Of a stretch of 64,000 nt of DNA, positions 26,282-35,299 are shown one piece after another. The notes under the pieces are model-generated. The model saw only the letters and a program-made list of their open reading frames with translations, searched no databases and was not told the origin of the DNA. The DNA is from CAYZWU01 sp964482235 (GTDB taxonomy: Bacteria; Planctomycetota; B15-G4; CAYZWU01). Where the stretch lies: NCBI GenBank assembly GCA_964482235.1, contig CAYZWU010000022.1:14844-78843 (forward strand). Direction: 5' to 3'. Position 1 is the first letter of the stretch. Each line of letters begins with the position of its first letter. The position numbers were made by a program, and so were the translations under genes.

Positions 26282-29200
26282 TCAGTGGGACAAGCTGATA
26301 CTGATGATGTAGTTTTCATCGTTCCATGTGGAATAACCGACCAATGGGCCTAGCTTCTTCATGTACTCTATCCAGAATTTCTCGTCCTCACTGAGATTGG
26401 ACTTATCAAGTTCAAGGGTCTCAATAGCGAGTTCCTGGAAAAAGTCATCATCGCAATAGAAAACACAATTGACCTTTTCTGGAAGGCTGGGGATGAGACC
26501 TAAATATGCTTTCTTGTTTGTTACCGGATTTTTCTTACCACACAAACGATCGATTGCGGAATGCATGACTATTTGCATGGGAGCGTAGATCAAATAATCA
26601 TCGGTCACGCAAGTGCAGCTTCTAACATTGTTTCCGCTGTACTTGTAGACAACCTCTTTCCGGTTGTGGTAGCCCTTCTTGTATCTCTTGTTGTCTGACT
26701 TGACCCGGTCTCCAAGGATCTTCCGGAAGATCCCGCTGGATTTCAACTTCGTGATCATGCAGAAGCTGTCCTCCATCTTGCCTGGATAGCAATAGATATG
26801 GAGACAGTCGCTTATCGCATCGGTGAATTCTTTCAGGGAAAGGCCATAATTACTCTTGAACGAATCTTTGAAATCTTCCTTCACGGCCGAGCCGAAAAAC
26901 AAGCCAATCACCTCAGTATAAGAGAGTACGGCTTTTGCCAGGTCCGCATTCATGGAAGCGAACATCCGTGCAGAGGAGGGAATCTCGTTGATATTGCGAG
27001 GAGAAAAACCAACTCCCTCCAAAGCGCTTCCGATACCAATGCCACCTCTATACTCGACGGCGTGGAGGGAGAGATTGATTTTACTCGCGTCTATCGAGAA
27101 GCCGATTCCAAGTCCTTCACCACCTCCCAGAACCGTTCTGTGTAGTTGATTCCATGGAAATGAACCATCTTCCCCTTTCAGCAATTCATCCTCGGGTGTG
27201 AGTGCTGCAGCCAGATCGGTAACGAGCTTTCTGTCATTCAGTAAGAGATGAAAATCCGTATCCAGAATCCCGTAAGATTCGCCAATCTTCCCCGGAGGCT
27301 GAGGGCCATTCTTGATATGTCTTTCCACATGCCTGTCGAGCAGTTTTCTATTGAACGAGGCGAAGTAGTGCGATCCGACCAGCCCGATGCAGAACTCGCG
27401 ATAGTAAGCCGATTCCGGTCTCTTTATCGTGAGCACATAAAGCTCGCCGTGCTTCCAAGTCTTACTACTCAACTTGAATAGGTCTGTTCCTTTCGGGCTG
27501 TTTGCGAACTCCCTGATTCGATGCAGGAGATCCTTTTGACGCCCACCCGTATCACCGGCAATCAGAAGGGAATCACCCACGATCGGGAAGATATTTCCCG
27601 GTTCTGGCCGTAGATCCTGTAATTCCTCAGCTAATTCATCGAGAACAATCAACATTTCTCCATCGAGAGACCGGAGGGATTTCTCGATATCAAAGGGAAA
27701 ATCTGACTTGATCAGACTCCAGTATTTATCCCAGAGAATCTTGAGAGAGCCGAGTTTCATTTTATCGAACACCAGATTCGACGGATTCTTGAAACGGAGC
27801 ACTAGCAAAGGCTCATCGAGCATGGATGCCAGAAGGGTGGGACGGACGACCTTGATCGGGTGGTATATCGTATCAAACTTGTTTCCGGCCGAGTCATAAC
27901 CGGAAATCCAGATCGTCCGTGTCGAAAGGGTGACCGGGACCTCTGCAACCCACGACTCTCCATCGCGAATCTCTGCAGTCACGTTGTTTACTTTCAGAGA
28001 GATCTGACTGATATCCGATACACTGCCTTGCACACGCAAGTTACCAACCGCAACATCCTTGCCTTCGCTGGGTCTCACGATCTTGACCCGAGGAGCAGTC
28101 CGGTCGCAAACGACCGTACGTTGCATAACAGTCTCGTTTCCTGCCTCATCTCTTGCAGTCACCTTGACTGCGTATCTTCCTTCGTCGGCAATAGGGATGA
28201 CGGCCTCGAACGTGCCATCCTCATCAGGCACTGTCGTGTTTTTCTCAGCGAGATCGATACCCTCTCCAGCGGACGACAGGTTTGTATCTAGCGAGGCAAC
28301 ACCGCTGGTAGCGTCCGTTGCTTTGCCACGTACCGTCACACTTCTGGCACGCGTGTAAAAAGTGTCGGGAAAATCATGAATAGCCACGACCGGCGCGGTA
28401 CTGTCCACTTTGATTCTGAGAGGCACACTGTTGAACAAACCGGCTTCGTCTTCAGCCCTGACTGTGACGTCATGTTCACCATCTGAAAAAGCGAGTTCTG
28501 TGCTCCAGTTCGATCCGTCGAGGGATAGAGGTTCTTCGTCGAGTGTGAGATCCAGTTTTGAAATGTCTTCGGCACGACCGGAAATTCGGATAGGCGACTT
28601 GGTCCATTTCTCTCCCGATGGCTCATCAATGAAGAGCAAGGGTGATGATCGGTCGATCGTTATTGCCAGAGGGATTATCTCATCGATCCCGTTCCTGTCT
28701 TCGATTTTCACCTCAATATCCAGGCTGCCTTCATTGACCTTGACACGCTGATAACTGAAACGGCCTCCGATGATATCAACGGGTACGCCGTCGATGGCCA
28801 TGGTGTCAACGATCTCATTGCCGACGGATCCCTCGATCAACAGGGGATCGCCCGATACTATATCTCCGTCAACCGGATTCTCGATCCGGATTGACTCCAT
28901 CATCTTTGCCGTTATCACCTTTTCCAGGCTTGTCGAAAGGGAATCCAGGCCGTCGGGATTACCGATTTTCCCGGCTGCAACGATCTCGAAAGCGTCTCCC
29001 GCTTCCTCCTCGTAGAGATCGAATCCCTGGTCGAAACCGAGAAACCCCTTGAGCTGGGCGTTCTTGATGAAGGCCGCGGTCCGGTAGCCTCTCTTCTTCA
29101 ACGCTTCGGCCATGGTCTCGTGGCTGCCGTCCAGCACGTCCGAGGTGATCCGGTTCATCGTGTCACGGTGGCTCCCCTCGAAGACGCGGTGCTCGCTGGG

Positions 29201-29515
29201 ATGAAGTCCGGTGAAGAGAGACGGAACGGCCGACTTGGTCCAGCTCGACGAGCTCCAGGTTGTCTCGAAGACCAGCGACCGCTTGGACAGCTCGTCGATG
29301 TTGGGGCTTGTCTCCCGGTGATAGCCGTAGCAGCCGAGGTGATCGGCCCGCAGTGCGTCGATGCAGATGATCAGGATGTCGGGGGGCGTCTCCTGTTCGG
29401 ACGGGTCCTCGCCGCAGCCGATCAGCAGCCCGCAAACCACCAGAGCGGAGGCTATGAGTCGAACTCCATTATTCCGGAACAGCATTCTTCCCGTCCTCTT
29501 GTTGGCCAGTTTCAA
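26282..29515 (-). CDS. Chimeric lipoprotein: truncated sulfatase N-terminus, Ig-like domains, DUF3352-like C-terminus
   Basis: This encodes 1077 residues. The lipoprotein signal ends LLIGC (Cys34); an ATG at codon 11 (29485) is an alternative start. Residues about 45-172 are the N-terminal third of a sulfatase-fold enzyme: DILIICIDALRADHLGCYG, SWTKSAVPSLFTG (Thr93 at the nucleophile position) and GFLGFDQGFDLYEE. There the sulfatase ends; the later DHGE metal site is absent. From about 205 to 555 follow four Ig-like domains (IRIENPVDGDIVSGDP; VTVRAEDEAGLFNS; VKVTARDEAGNETV; IWISGYDSAGNKFD). Residues 560-1077 resemble DUF3352 exported proteins (SSARMFASMNADLAKAVLSY, RKILGDRV, DDYLIYAP). The sulfatase part is about 60-65% GC, the rest visibly AT-richer, suggesting gene fusion by recombination near 29.0 kb. 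No sulfatase activity is expected. Confidence 0.82.
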   Translation of the reverse strand: MKLANKRTGRMLFRNNGVRLIASALVVCGLLIGCGEDPSEQETPPDILIICIDALRADHLGCYGYHRETSPNIDELSKRSLVFETTWSSSSWTKSAVPSLFTGLHPSEHRVFEGSHRDTMNRITSDVLDGSHETMAEALKKRGYRTAAFIKNAQLKGFLGFDQGFDLYEEEAGDAFEIVAAGKIGNPDGLDSLSTSLEKVITAKMMESIRIENPVDGDIVSGDPLLIEGSVGNEIVDTMAIDGVPVDIIGGRFSYQRVKVNEGSLDIEVKIEDRNGIDEIIPLAITIDRSSPLLFIDEPSGEKWTKSPIRISGRAEDISKLDLTLDEEPLSLDGSNWSTELAFSDGEHDVTVRAEDEAGLFNSVPLRIKVDSTAPVVAIHDFPDTFYTRARSVTVRGKATDATSGVASLDTNLSSAGEGIDLAEKNTTVPDEDGTFEAVIPIADEGRYAVKVTARDEAGNETVMQRTVVCDRTAPRVKIVRPSEGKDVAVGNLRVQGSVSDISQISLKVNNVTAEIRDGESWVAEVPVTLSTRTIWISGYDSAGNKFDTIYHPIKVVRPTLLASMLDEPLLVLRFKNPSNLVFDKMKLGSLKILWDKYWSLIKSDFPFDIEKSLRSLDGEMLIVLDELAEELQDLRPEPGNIFPIVGDSLLIAGDTGGRQKDLLHRIREFANSPKGTDLFKLSSKTWKHGELYVLTIKRPESAYYREFCIGLVGSHYFASFNRKLLDRHVERHIKNGPQPPGKIGESYGILDTDFHLLLNDRKLVTDLAAALTPEDELLKGEDGSFPWNQLHRTVLGGGEGLGIGFSIDASKINLSLHAVEYRGGIGIGSALEGVGFSPRNINEIPSSARMFASMNADLAKAVLSYTEVIGLFFGSAVKEDFKDSFKSNYGLSLKEFTDAISDCLHIYCYPGKMEDSFCMITKLKSSGIFRKILGDRVKSDNKRYKKGYHNRKEVVYKYSGNNVRSCTCVTDDYLIYAPMQIVMHSAIDRLCGKKNPVTNKKAYLGLIPSLPEKVNCVFYCDDDFFQELAIETLELDKSNLSEDEKFWIEYMKKLGPLVGYSTWNDENYIISISLSH

Positions 29516-29760
29516 GAATCACACTGCCATTGACCTGAAACCGGAGAAGGAAGCCGGGAGCGCGTGTTGCACTGCTGCTGTGTAGGCACCGGCTCTTCTA
29601 ATTTAACTATCTCAATATGCTTCTGTGTCAACATCCGTGCAAGAGATTTTCAATTCGGAGCTCGTCATGATAATGTCATCGATGTCGAAGCTCTATTCGG
29701 CGGACTGTCCAGGAAGCTACCTTTACGAAAACGTGAACAACTGAAAGATCGAGGTGTTTC

Positions 29761-31800
29761 ATGCGTCTTGTGCTGCTTCTCTTCCTGCTTCTTTCCATCC
29801 CTGCTGTCTCCTTTTCCGCCACCATCTACGTTCCCGACGACTATGACACGATCCAGGAGGCGCTCGATGTCGCCGTTGGGGGCGACATTGTCATCGTCAG
29901 GCCGGGTACGTACATAGCGTACGAGCTCGATTTCAACGGAAAAGCGGTCACGCTGCAAAGCGAATCCGGGTCGGAGGTGACGACCATCGATGGCGACTAT
30001 CAGCGCAGCCTGTTCCTTTGCCAGACCGGCGAGGGTTCCGGAACGGTTGTCGAGGGCTTCACCCTGATTCACGGCACGGCGAATCTGGGCGGCGCCTTCT
30101 ACTGCCAGGGCGCATCACCCACGATCAGGAACAACGAAATCCGCAACTGCGGAACATCGGTCATCGCCTGCCTGGATCAGTCCTCACCGGAGATCGTGGA
30201 CAATCACATTCAAAACAATTCGGGAAGAGCCGTCTATTGTCAGACCAACTCCTCGCCGAATATCACCCGCAACATCATCGAGTACAACAGCGGTGGCGGG
30301 ATCTACTGCAAAACCGGTTGCAATGCAACCATCACCGGAAATACCATCCGCCACCACCAGGCCGGAGTCAGCGGCATCGGGATCTACTGCTACTCGTCAT
30401 CTCCCAAGATCTATCACAACTTCATCTTTGACAACAAAAGCGTCGCGGGCGGCGATCAGGGCGCCGCCATCTTCGCCGTTCAAGGCGGTTCTCCCGAAAT
30501 TGTCAACAACCTGATCTTCGACAACGAATGCATGAACGGCGGCGGGATCGGCATCACCAACTTTGCAGGAGCATCGATCGAACAAAACACGATCTGCAAC
30601 AACACGGCAAGAAACGATGGCGGGGGAATCTACGTTTCCGACAACTCCTATGCCTCTGTCAAGAACACGATCATCTGGAACAACACCGCCTCTTCAGGAG
30701 TGTCCATCTATCTCGGCGCCACGCTGGAACCGTCGACGATCGACATCTCGTTCAGTGACGTCGCCGGCGGGAACAACCGCCCCCATGTCTATGTCGAAAA
30801 CGGCTGCACCCTCAACTGGGGCTCCTCCATCATCGATGCCGATCCGCTTTTCATCACCGGTCCGGGCGATGAGCCGCAGAACGGTTTCTATCTCTATCAG
30901 AATCCGCCGCAGTCGGGTTCGGACAGCCCCTGCGTCGATGCAGGTAGCGATCTTGCCGCAAATCTCGGGATGGATCTCCTGACGACCAGTACCGATCTGG
31001 CGCTTGACGAGGGAACCGTGGATCTCGGCTTCCACTACGAACCGTTCACGCCTCCCTCGGGGCCGGACCTGGTGATCACCTCGCTCACGGCCGACACGAC
31101 GTCGCTGGAGCCCGGCCAGTCCTTCACGGCGACCTTCGATGTCACGAACAGCGGAGACGAGGCCTGCGGCGGCGAATCGCAGATCGCGTTCTACCTGTCA
31201 AAGGACGATTACGTCTGGCTCAACGATATTTTTCTCGGCGAGGCCACGGTTCCCGATCTGGATCCCTGGGGCGTTCACAGCGCGTCGGTCTCGTTGAACG
31301 TGGGAAACAACGTCGGCACATGGCATCTCGGAGGCTACGCCGACTGGATGGATGTCATCCCCGAGACGCAGGAGTACAACGGCTTCTCGCAGGAAACGAT
31401 CGACGTCAATTCGTTGTGGAGCGACATCACGACGATCTCCCGGACAGCTGGCGATGACGTGACCTTCGACCTCCGTCCCGGAGTCGATTATGACCGCAGG
31501 CTCTACTTTCTCCTGGGAAGCATGACAGGCACCTCGCCGGGTATTCCCCTTCCAGGAGGCGGTGTTCTTCCCCTGACGATGGATTCCTTTACCAGGTATA
31601 TAGTTATCAACTGGAACTATCCGCTGCTGCAGGGTTTTCGGGGCTACCTCGACGTCAACGGCGAGGGAACAGCTCTCTTTGCCCCGGGACCCGACGAGAT
31701 CCCTCAGTCGCTGATCGGGAGGACGCTCTACTTCGCCTTCACCACCGAGTATCCGTACGACTTCCAGTCGAATGTGGTCACCGTGGATGTCGTTCCATGA
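29761..31800 (+). CDS. Exported beta-helix protein with CARDB and recurrent C-terminal domain
   Basis: This encodes 679 residues from the ATG at 29761, 6 bases after GAGGTG. The signal peptide MRLVLLLFLLLSIPAVSFSA is followed by TIYVPDDYDTIQEALDVAVG and a PbH1 right-handed beta-helix with SSPEIVDNHI-, SSPNITRNII- and SPEIVNNLI-type turns (to about residue 360). A choice-of-anchor-like segment with SPCVDAGSDLA and VDLGFHYEPF comes next. A CARDB domain (PDLVITSLTADTTSLEPGQS to SLNV, about 437-525) follows, and then the recurrent C-terminal domain (YFLLGSMTGTSPGIPLPGG to the end). It is probably a surface or secreted carbohydrate-associated protein. It shares architecture and leader style with the genes at 8874-12818. 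Confidence 0.87.
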   Translation: MRLVLLLFLLLSIPAVSFSATIYVPDDYDTIQEALDVAVGGDIVIVRPGTYIAYELDFNGKAVTLQSESGSEVTTIDGDYQRSLFLCQTGEGSGTVVEGFTLIHGTANLGGAFYCQGASPTIRNNEIRNCGTSVIACLDQSSPEIVDNHIQNNSGRAVYCQTNSSPNITRNIIEYNSGGGIYCKTGCNATITGNTIRHHQAGVSGIGIYCYSSSPKIYHNFIFDNKSVAGGDQGAAIFAVQGGSPEIVNNLIFDNECMNGGGIGITNFAGASIEQNTICNNTARNDGGGIYVSDNSYASVKNTIIWNNTASSGVSIYLGATLEPSTIDISFSDVAGGNNRPHVYVENGCTLNWGSSIIDADPLFITGPGDEPQNGFYLYQNPPQSGSDSPCVDAGSDLAANLGMDLLTTSTDLALDEGTVDLGFHYEPFTPPSGPDLVITSLTADTTSLEPGQSFTATFDVTNSGDEACGGESQIAFYLSKDDYVWLNDIFLGEATVPDLDPWGVHSASVSLNVGNNVGTWHLGGYADWMDVIPETQEYNGFSQETIDVNSLWSDITTISRTAGDDVTFDLRPGVDYDRRLYFLLGSMTGTSPGIPLPGGGVLPLTMDSFTRYIVINWNYPLLQGFRGYLDVNGEGTALFAPGPDEIPQSLIGRTLYFAFTTEYPYDFQSNVVTVDVVP

Positions 31801-31976
31801 CAGGCCGTCTGTTGAAACCCGATTCTCGATAAAACTTTCAATGGAGCAGCCGAGCTCCGTATATATAATACTTTCCTGATTCGGCCCCATGGGGAAGATG
31901 GGGTCCGCCGCAGTTGCTGCCGCGGAGCGTTTCGCCCGGAACAGGTTGATTTACCGTGAGTTGTGGAGCTATTTTC
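31801..31976 (+). promoter_or_regulatory. Promoter candidate upstream of GH127 gene
   Basis: A consensus TATAAT lies at 31864-31869 in an AT-rich patch (GTATATATAATAC), about 105 bases before the GH127 start. No good -35 is seen 16-18 bases before it, so the assignment is tentative. Confidence 0.35.
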
Positions 31977-33974
31977 ATGTCTTATCGCTGCTTGCCCGCA
32001 TTCCTTCTCCTGTTGTTTTTATCAACTGCGCTCATGACCGCCGTCACCGCCCCGCTCGCTGCGGAAGAAGAAACAGCGAGCACGACGCCCGGCAACCTCA
32101 GGAACCTGACACCCGTTCCGGCGAAGGACGTGACGATCGACGACGACTTCTGGACACCCCGCATCGCCGCGAACGGCAAGGAGGCGATCCCCCACCAGTA
32201 CCGGATGCTGGTGGAGACCGGCCGCATCGACAACTTCCGCGCCGCGGCGGCCAAGGCGAGAGGCGAGGAGGCGGAGTTCAAGGGACTCTGGTTCAACGAT
32301 TCCGACGTCTACAAGTGGATCGAGGCGGCTTCCTACCTGCTTGGCCGGGGCGAGTCCCCCAAGCTGAAGGCGCAGGTGGATGACACGATCGCCGCCATCG
32401 CCGCGGCCCAGCGGGCCGACGGATACCTGAACACCTTCTACCAGATCCGGCATCCCGACAAGATCTGGACCTGCCTGAACATGGGGCACGAGCTCTACTG
32501 CGCCGGGCATCTCATCCAGGCTGCCGTCGCCCATTTCCAGGCAACGGGTGAGCGGAGCCTCCTCGACGTGGCCCGGAAGTTCGCCGACCTGATCTGCAGC
32601 ACCTTCGGCGAGGGGAAGAGGAGAGGAGCTCCGGGCCACGAGTGCATCGAGATGGGGCTCGTGGACCTCTACCGCCTCACCGGCGAGAAGCGCTACCTCG
32701 AGATGGCGGAGTACTTCGTTCTCGAAAGAGGGAAGAAGCCGTACATCTTCGAGAACGAGGTCCATCCGGAAGGGATGTCGCAACACCGATTCGAGCCCGA
32801 CTACTTCCAGGCGCAGGCGCCGTTTCCGGAGCAGAAGGAGGCGGTGGGGCACAGCGTGCGGGCTCTCTATCTCTATGCCGGCGCGGCCGACGTCTACGCC
32901 GAGACGGGGAACCCGGCCCTGTGGCCGGCCCTCGACGCGATCTGGGAGAGCCTCTACCTGCGGCGGGCCCACATCACCGGCGGACTGGGATCCGTGGCCG
33001 GTATCGAGGGATTCGGCAACGACTACGAGCTTCCCAACGAGACGGCCTACAACGAAAGCTGCGCCGCCGTGGCCGGAATCATGTGGAACTGGCGGATGCT
33101 GCAGCTCGAGGGCGATCCGCGCTATTGCAGCGCCATGGAGCGGACGGTCTACAACGCCTTTCTCGCCGGCATCTCGCTCGACGGCAAGCGGTACTTCTAC
33201 CGGAATCCGCTGGCGTCCAACGGTGAGCACGAGCGCAAGGAGTGGTACGGCTGCGCCTGCTGCCCGTCGAACCTCTCGCGCATGCTCGCCTCGCTCGGCA
33301 ACCTCCCCTACAGCACCTCGGACGAGGGGATCTGGATCCACCTTTACATGAGCGGCACGGTCAAGACGAAGTACGCGGACCTGAAGATCGAGAGCGAGTT
33401 CCCCTGGAAAGGAATCATCACGATCACGGTGACGCCGAAGACGGACGAGGAGTTCTCCATCTTCCTCAAGCAGCCCATCATGACGCGCGAGACTCTTTCC
33501 GGGATCAACGGGAAAGAGCAGTCGATCTTCGACTCCGTGCCGATTGAGGGCTACGGCAAGATCCGCCGCAAGTGGAAGAAGGGCGACTGGATCGAGACAC
33601 ACCTCGATCTTCCCCTGGCGCTCATCAGGGCCAATCCCCTGGTGAATGGAAACTTCGGCAGGGTGGCCGCGCAGCGCGGCCCCGTGGTCTACTGCATGGA
33701 AGAAACGGACAATCCCTGCCCCGATGGGATGATCGACTACTTCGCCGTCAGGAAGAGGCCGCGGGTCAAGCAGGAGTACATCCCCAGCCTGCTCGGCGGA
33801 GTGATGAAGATCACTGTGGACGGAACCTATCCCGACATGGAGAAGTGGCCGGGCGGTCTCTACGAGCGGGCCACCCACTCGCCGCAGAAGAAATCGCTCA
33901 TCCTGATCCCCTACTACGCCTGGAACAACAGGGGTCCGGGATCGATGCAGGTCTGGATTCGCGATACCTTGTAG
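31977..33974 (+). CDS. Exported GH127-type beta-L-arabinofuranosidase
   Basis: I chose the ATG at 31977 because GGAG lies 8 bases upstream and it starts the signal peptide MSYRCLPAFLLLLFLSTALM. The product has 665 residues. The (alpha/alpha)6 GH127 domain is seen from VPAKDVTIDDDFWTPR through YLLGRGESPKLKAQVDDTI. Active-site residues of the family are all present: the Glu in GIEGFGNDYELPNE (acid/base position), ESC in YNESCAAV, and CACCPSN, whose CC pair supplies the Cys nucleophile and a Zn ligand. Such enzymes remove beta-L-arabinofuranose from plant-type glycans. Export implies action in the periplasm or outside. It lies near GH20 and sulfatase genes. Confidence 0.92.
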   Translation: MSYRCLPAFLLLLFLSTALMTAVTAPLAAEEETASTTPGNLRNLTPVPAKDVTIDDDFWTPRIAANGKEAIPHQYRMLVETGRIDNFRAAAAKARGEEAEFKGLWFNDSDVYKWIEAASYLLGRGESPKLKAQVDDTIAAIAAAQRADGYLNTFYQIRHPDKIWTCLNMGHELYCAGHLIQAAVAHFQATGERSLLDVARKFADLICSTFGEGKRRGAPGHECIEMGLVDLYRLTGEKRYLEMAEYFVLERGKKPYIFENEVHPEGMSQHRFEPDYFQAQAPFPEQKEAVGHSVRALYLYAGAADVYAETGNPALWPALDAIWESLYLRRAHITGGLGSVAGIEGFGNDYELPNETAYNESCAAVAGIMWNWRMLQLEGDPRYCSAMERTVYNAFLAGISLDGKRYFYRNPLASNGEHERKEWYGCACCPSNLSRMLASLGNLPYSTSDEGIWIHLYMSGTVKTKYADLKIESEFPWKGIITITVTPKTDEEFSIFLKQPIMTRETLSGINGKEQSIFDSVPIEGYGKIRRKWKKGDWIETHLDLPLALIRANPLVNGNFGRVAAQRGPVVYCMEETDNPCPDGMIDYFAVRKRPRVKQEYIPSLLGGVMKITVDGTYPDMEKWPGGLYERATHSPQKKSLILIPYYAWNNRGPGSMQVWIRDTL

Positions 33975-34041
33975 CAGTCCGGGCAGTCGCAATCGACCGG
34001 ATGTCCGGTCTGCATGATCCGATCAACTCGAGAAATAAAAG

Positions 34042-34452
34042 ATGTCAGTAGAAATAGATGTTCGGTACGAAGGAGAGCTTCGGTGCCGGGGTGTTCACGG
34101 CCCCTCGAAGGACGAGGTGGTGACCGATGCGCCGACGGATAATCACGGCAAGGGAGAGGCCTTCTCTCCAACGGATCTCGTCGCCACGTCGCTCGGGGCC
34201 TGCATGCTCACGATCATGGGCATTCAGGCGGAAAAGGACGAGGTCGACTTACGAGGCATGAAAGTGCACGTGGTCAAGGAGATGACCGAGAAACCGCGTC
34301 GGCGGATCGGGAAGATCACGCTCCGCTTCACCTTGCCGGAAGGTCACACCCTGACGGACAAGCAGATCACCAAGCTGAAGCGCGCCGCGAATCACTGCCC
34401 GGTGCACGGAAGCATCCACCCCGACGTGGAGCTCGATCTCAGCTTTGAGTAA
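34042..34452 (+). CDS. OsmC-family peroxiredoxin-like protein
   Basis: This encodes 136 residues, cytoplasmic. Motifs are FSPTDLVATSLGACMLTIMG with the first conserved Cys, and AANHCPVHGSIHPDV with the second, matching the two catalytic cysteines of OsmC/YhfA-type thiol peroxidases that reduce organic hydroperoxides. The length is normal. It is followed after 6 bases by palindromic repeat copy 1, shared with the converging ferritin-like gene. Confidence 0.9.
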   Translation: MSVEIDVRYEGELRCRGVHGPSKDEVVTDAPTDNHGKGEAFSPTDLVATSLGACMLTIMGIQAEKDEVDLRGMKVHVVKEMTEKPRRRIGKITLRFTLPEGHTLTDKQITKLKRAANHCPVHGSIHPDVELDLSFE

Positions 34453-34458
34453 GGACCG

Positions 34459-34586
34459 CGCAGATACCGGTAAGATACCGAGCCCGCGCAATCTCCGCCA
34501 TATTCGTACGGCGCCACACACGTATTCGGTACCTCCGCACCCGAATATGGCGGAGATTGCGCGGGCTCGGTATCTCGGTATCTGCG
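34459..34586. repeat. Palindromic element, copy 1 (33-bp arms)
   Basis: Arms 34474-34506 and 34542-34574 are perfect reverse complements of 33 bases (outer end GATACCGAGCCC), around a 35-nt loop. Outside the main stem a second short pair (CGCAGATACCG at 34459-34469 and its complement at 34576-34586) extends the hairpin with a small bulge. The element fills the space between the converging stops of the osmC-like and ferritin-like genes, so it may end both transcripts. The loop differs from that of copy 2 at only about three positions. Confidence 0.95.
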
Positions 34587-34588
34587 GG

Positions 34589-35104
34589 CTAGAACGGCGA
34601 GAAGCCGCCGGCGCTCCAGTACTCCTCCTTCAGGATCTCGGCCTGCTTCTGGAGGACGGCGAGGTGGCCCCGCTCCCACTCGGCCAGCTCCTCGAAGAGC
34701 TTTCGCGCCGTCTCGTCGCCCGTTGCCGCCTCGGCCTCGACCTTGTAGAAGTTGACGGCCGATGTCTCTAGCTGGATGCCGATCGAAAGAGCGGTCATCT
34801 CGTAGTGGGCCGAGCCGATGCGATCCTTGATCTTCTCCGAGAAGATCGGATGGCTTCCCGTCAAACTCACCGGCGCACCGAGCTTCAGCCCGGCGGCGGC
34901 CCGGCCGTTCTCGAGGAACGACTGGTAGTGCCCCTTCAGGTACTCGAAGTGCCCCTTCTCGTCCTCGGCAAGGAGGCGGAAGATCTCCTGGCCCTTCGGG
35001 TCCGGAGTGTTCTGGGCCGCCATCATGTAGAAGTGATATCCCTCGTTCTCGGCCTGCATCGCCTGCTTCAGGGCCTCGGTGATCCTCTTCGTTCCGCTAT
35101 CCAT
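34589..35104 (-). CDS. Ferritin/rubrerythrin-like diiron protein
   Basis: This encodes 171 residues. The four-helix pattern with iron ligands is visible: AENEGYHFYMMAA (Glu), EDEKGHFEYLKG (ExxH), IQLETSAVNFYKVEAE and EWERGHLAVLQKQ (ExxH). It lacks the rubredoxin domain of classic rubrerythrins. It probably binds a diiron centre and takes part in peroxide detoxification or iron handling, in keeping with the convergent OsmC gene. Its stop lies next to palindromic copy 1. Confidence 0.87.
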   Translation of the reverse strand: MDSGTKRITEALKQAMQAENEGYHFYMMAAQNTPDPKGQEIFRLLAEDEKGHFEYLKGHYQSFLENGRAAAGLKLGAPVSLTGSHPIFSEKIKDRIGSAHYEMTALSIGIQLETSAVNFYKVEAEAATGDETARKLFEELAEWERGHLAVLQKQAEILKEEYWSAGGFSPF

Positions 35105-35191
35105 TGTCCACGCCTCCTCGGAAATCGACTCGCGGTATTCGTTTTCGATTCCCTATTAATAACCCGGAACCGCGGGGATGCAACGATTCCC

Positions 35192-35296
35192 GAGATACCG
35201 AGCCCGCGCAATCTCCGCCATATTCGTACGGCGCCGCACACGTATTCGGCACCTCCGCACTCGAATATGGCGGAGATTGCGCGGGCTCGGTATCTC
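35192..35296. repeat. Palindromic element, copy 2 (33-bp arms)
   Basis: Perfect arms 35194-35226 and 35262-35294, plus two further pairs outside, enclose a 35-nt loop nearly identical to that of copy 1. It lies 3 bases beyond the stop of the GH20 gene (minus strand) and about 90 bases upstream of the ferritin-like gene start, so its position is at a gene 3' end. Confidence 0.95.
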
Positions 35297-35299
35297 CTC

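Noticed and set aside
32022..33992. 656-codon minus-strand open frame
   Set aside because: It is antisense to the GH127 gene, whose catalytic motifs are intact.
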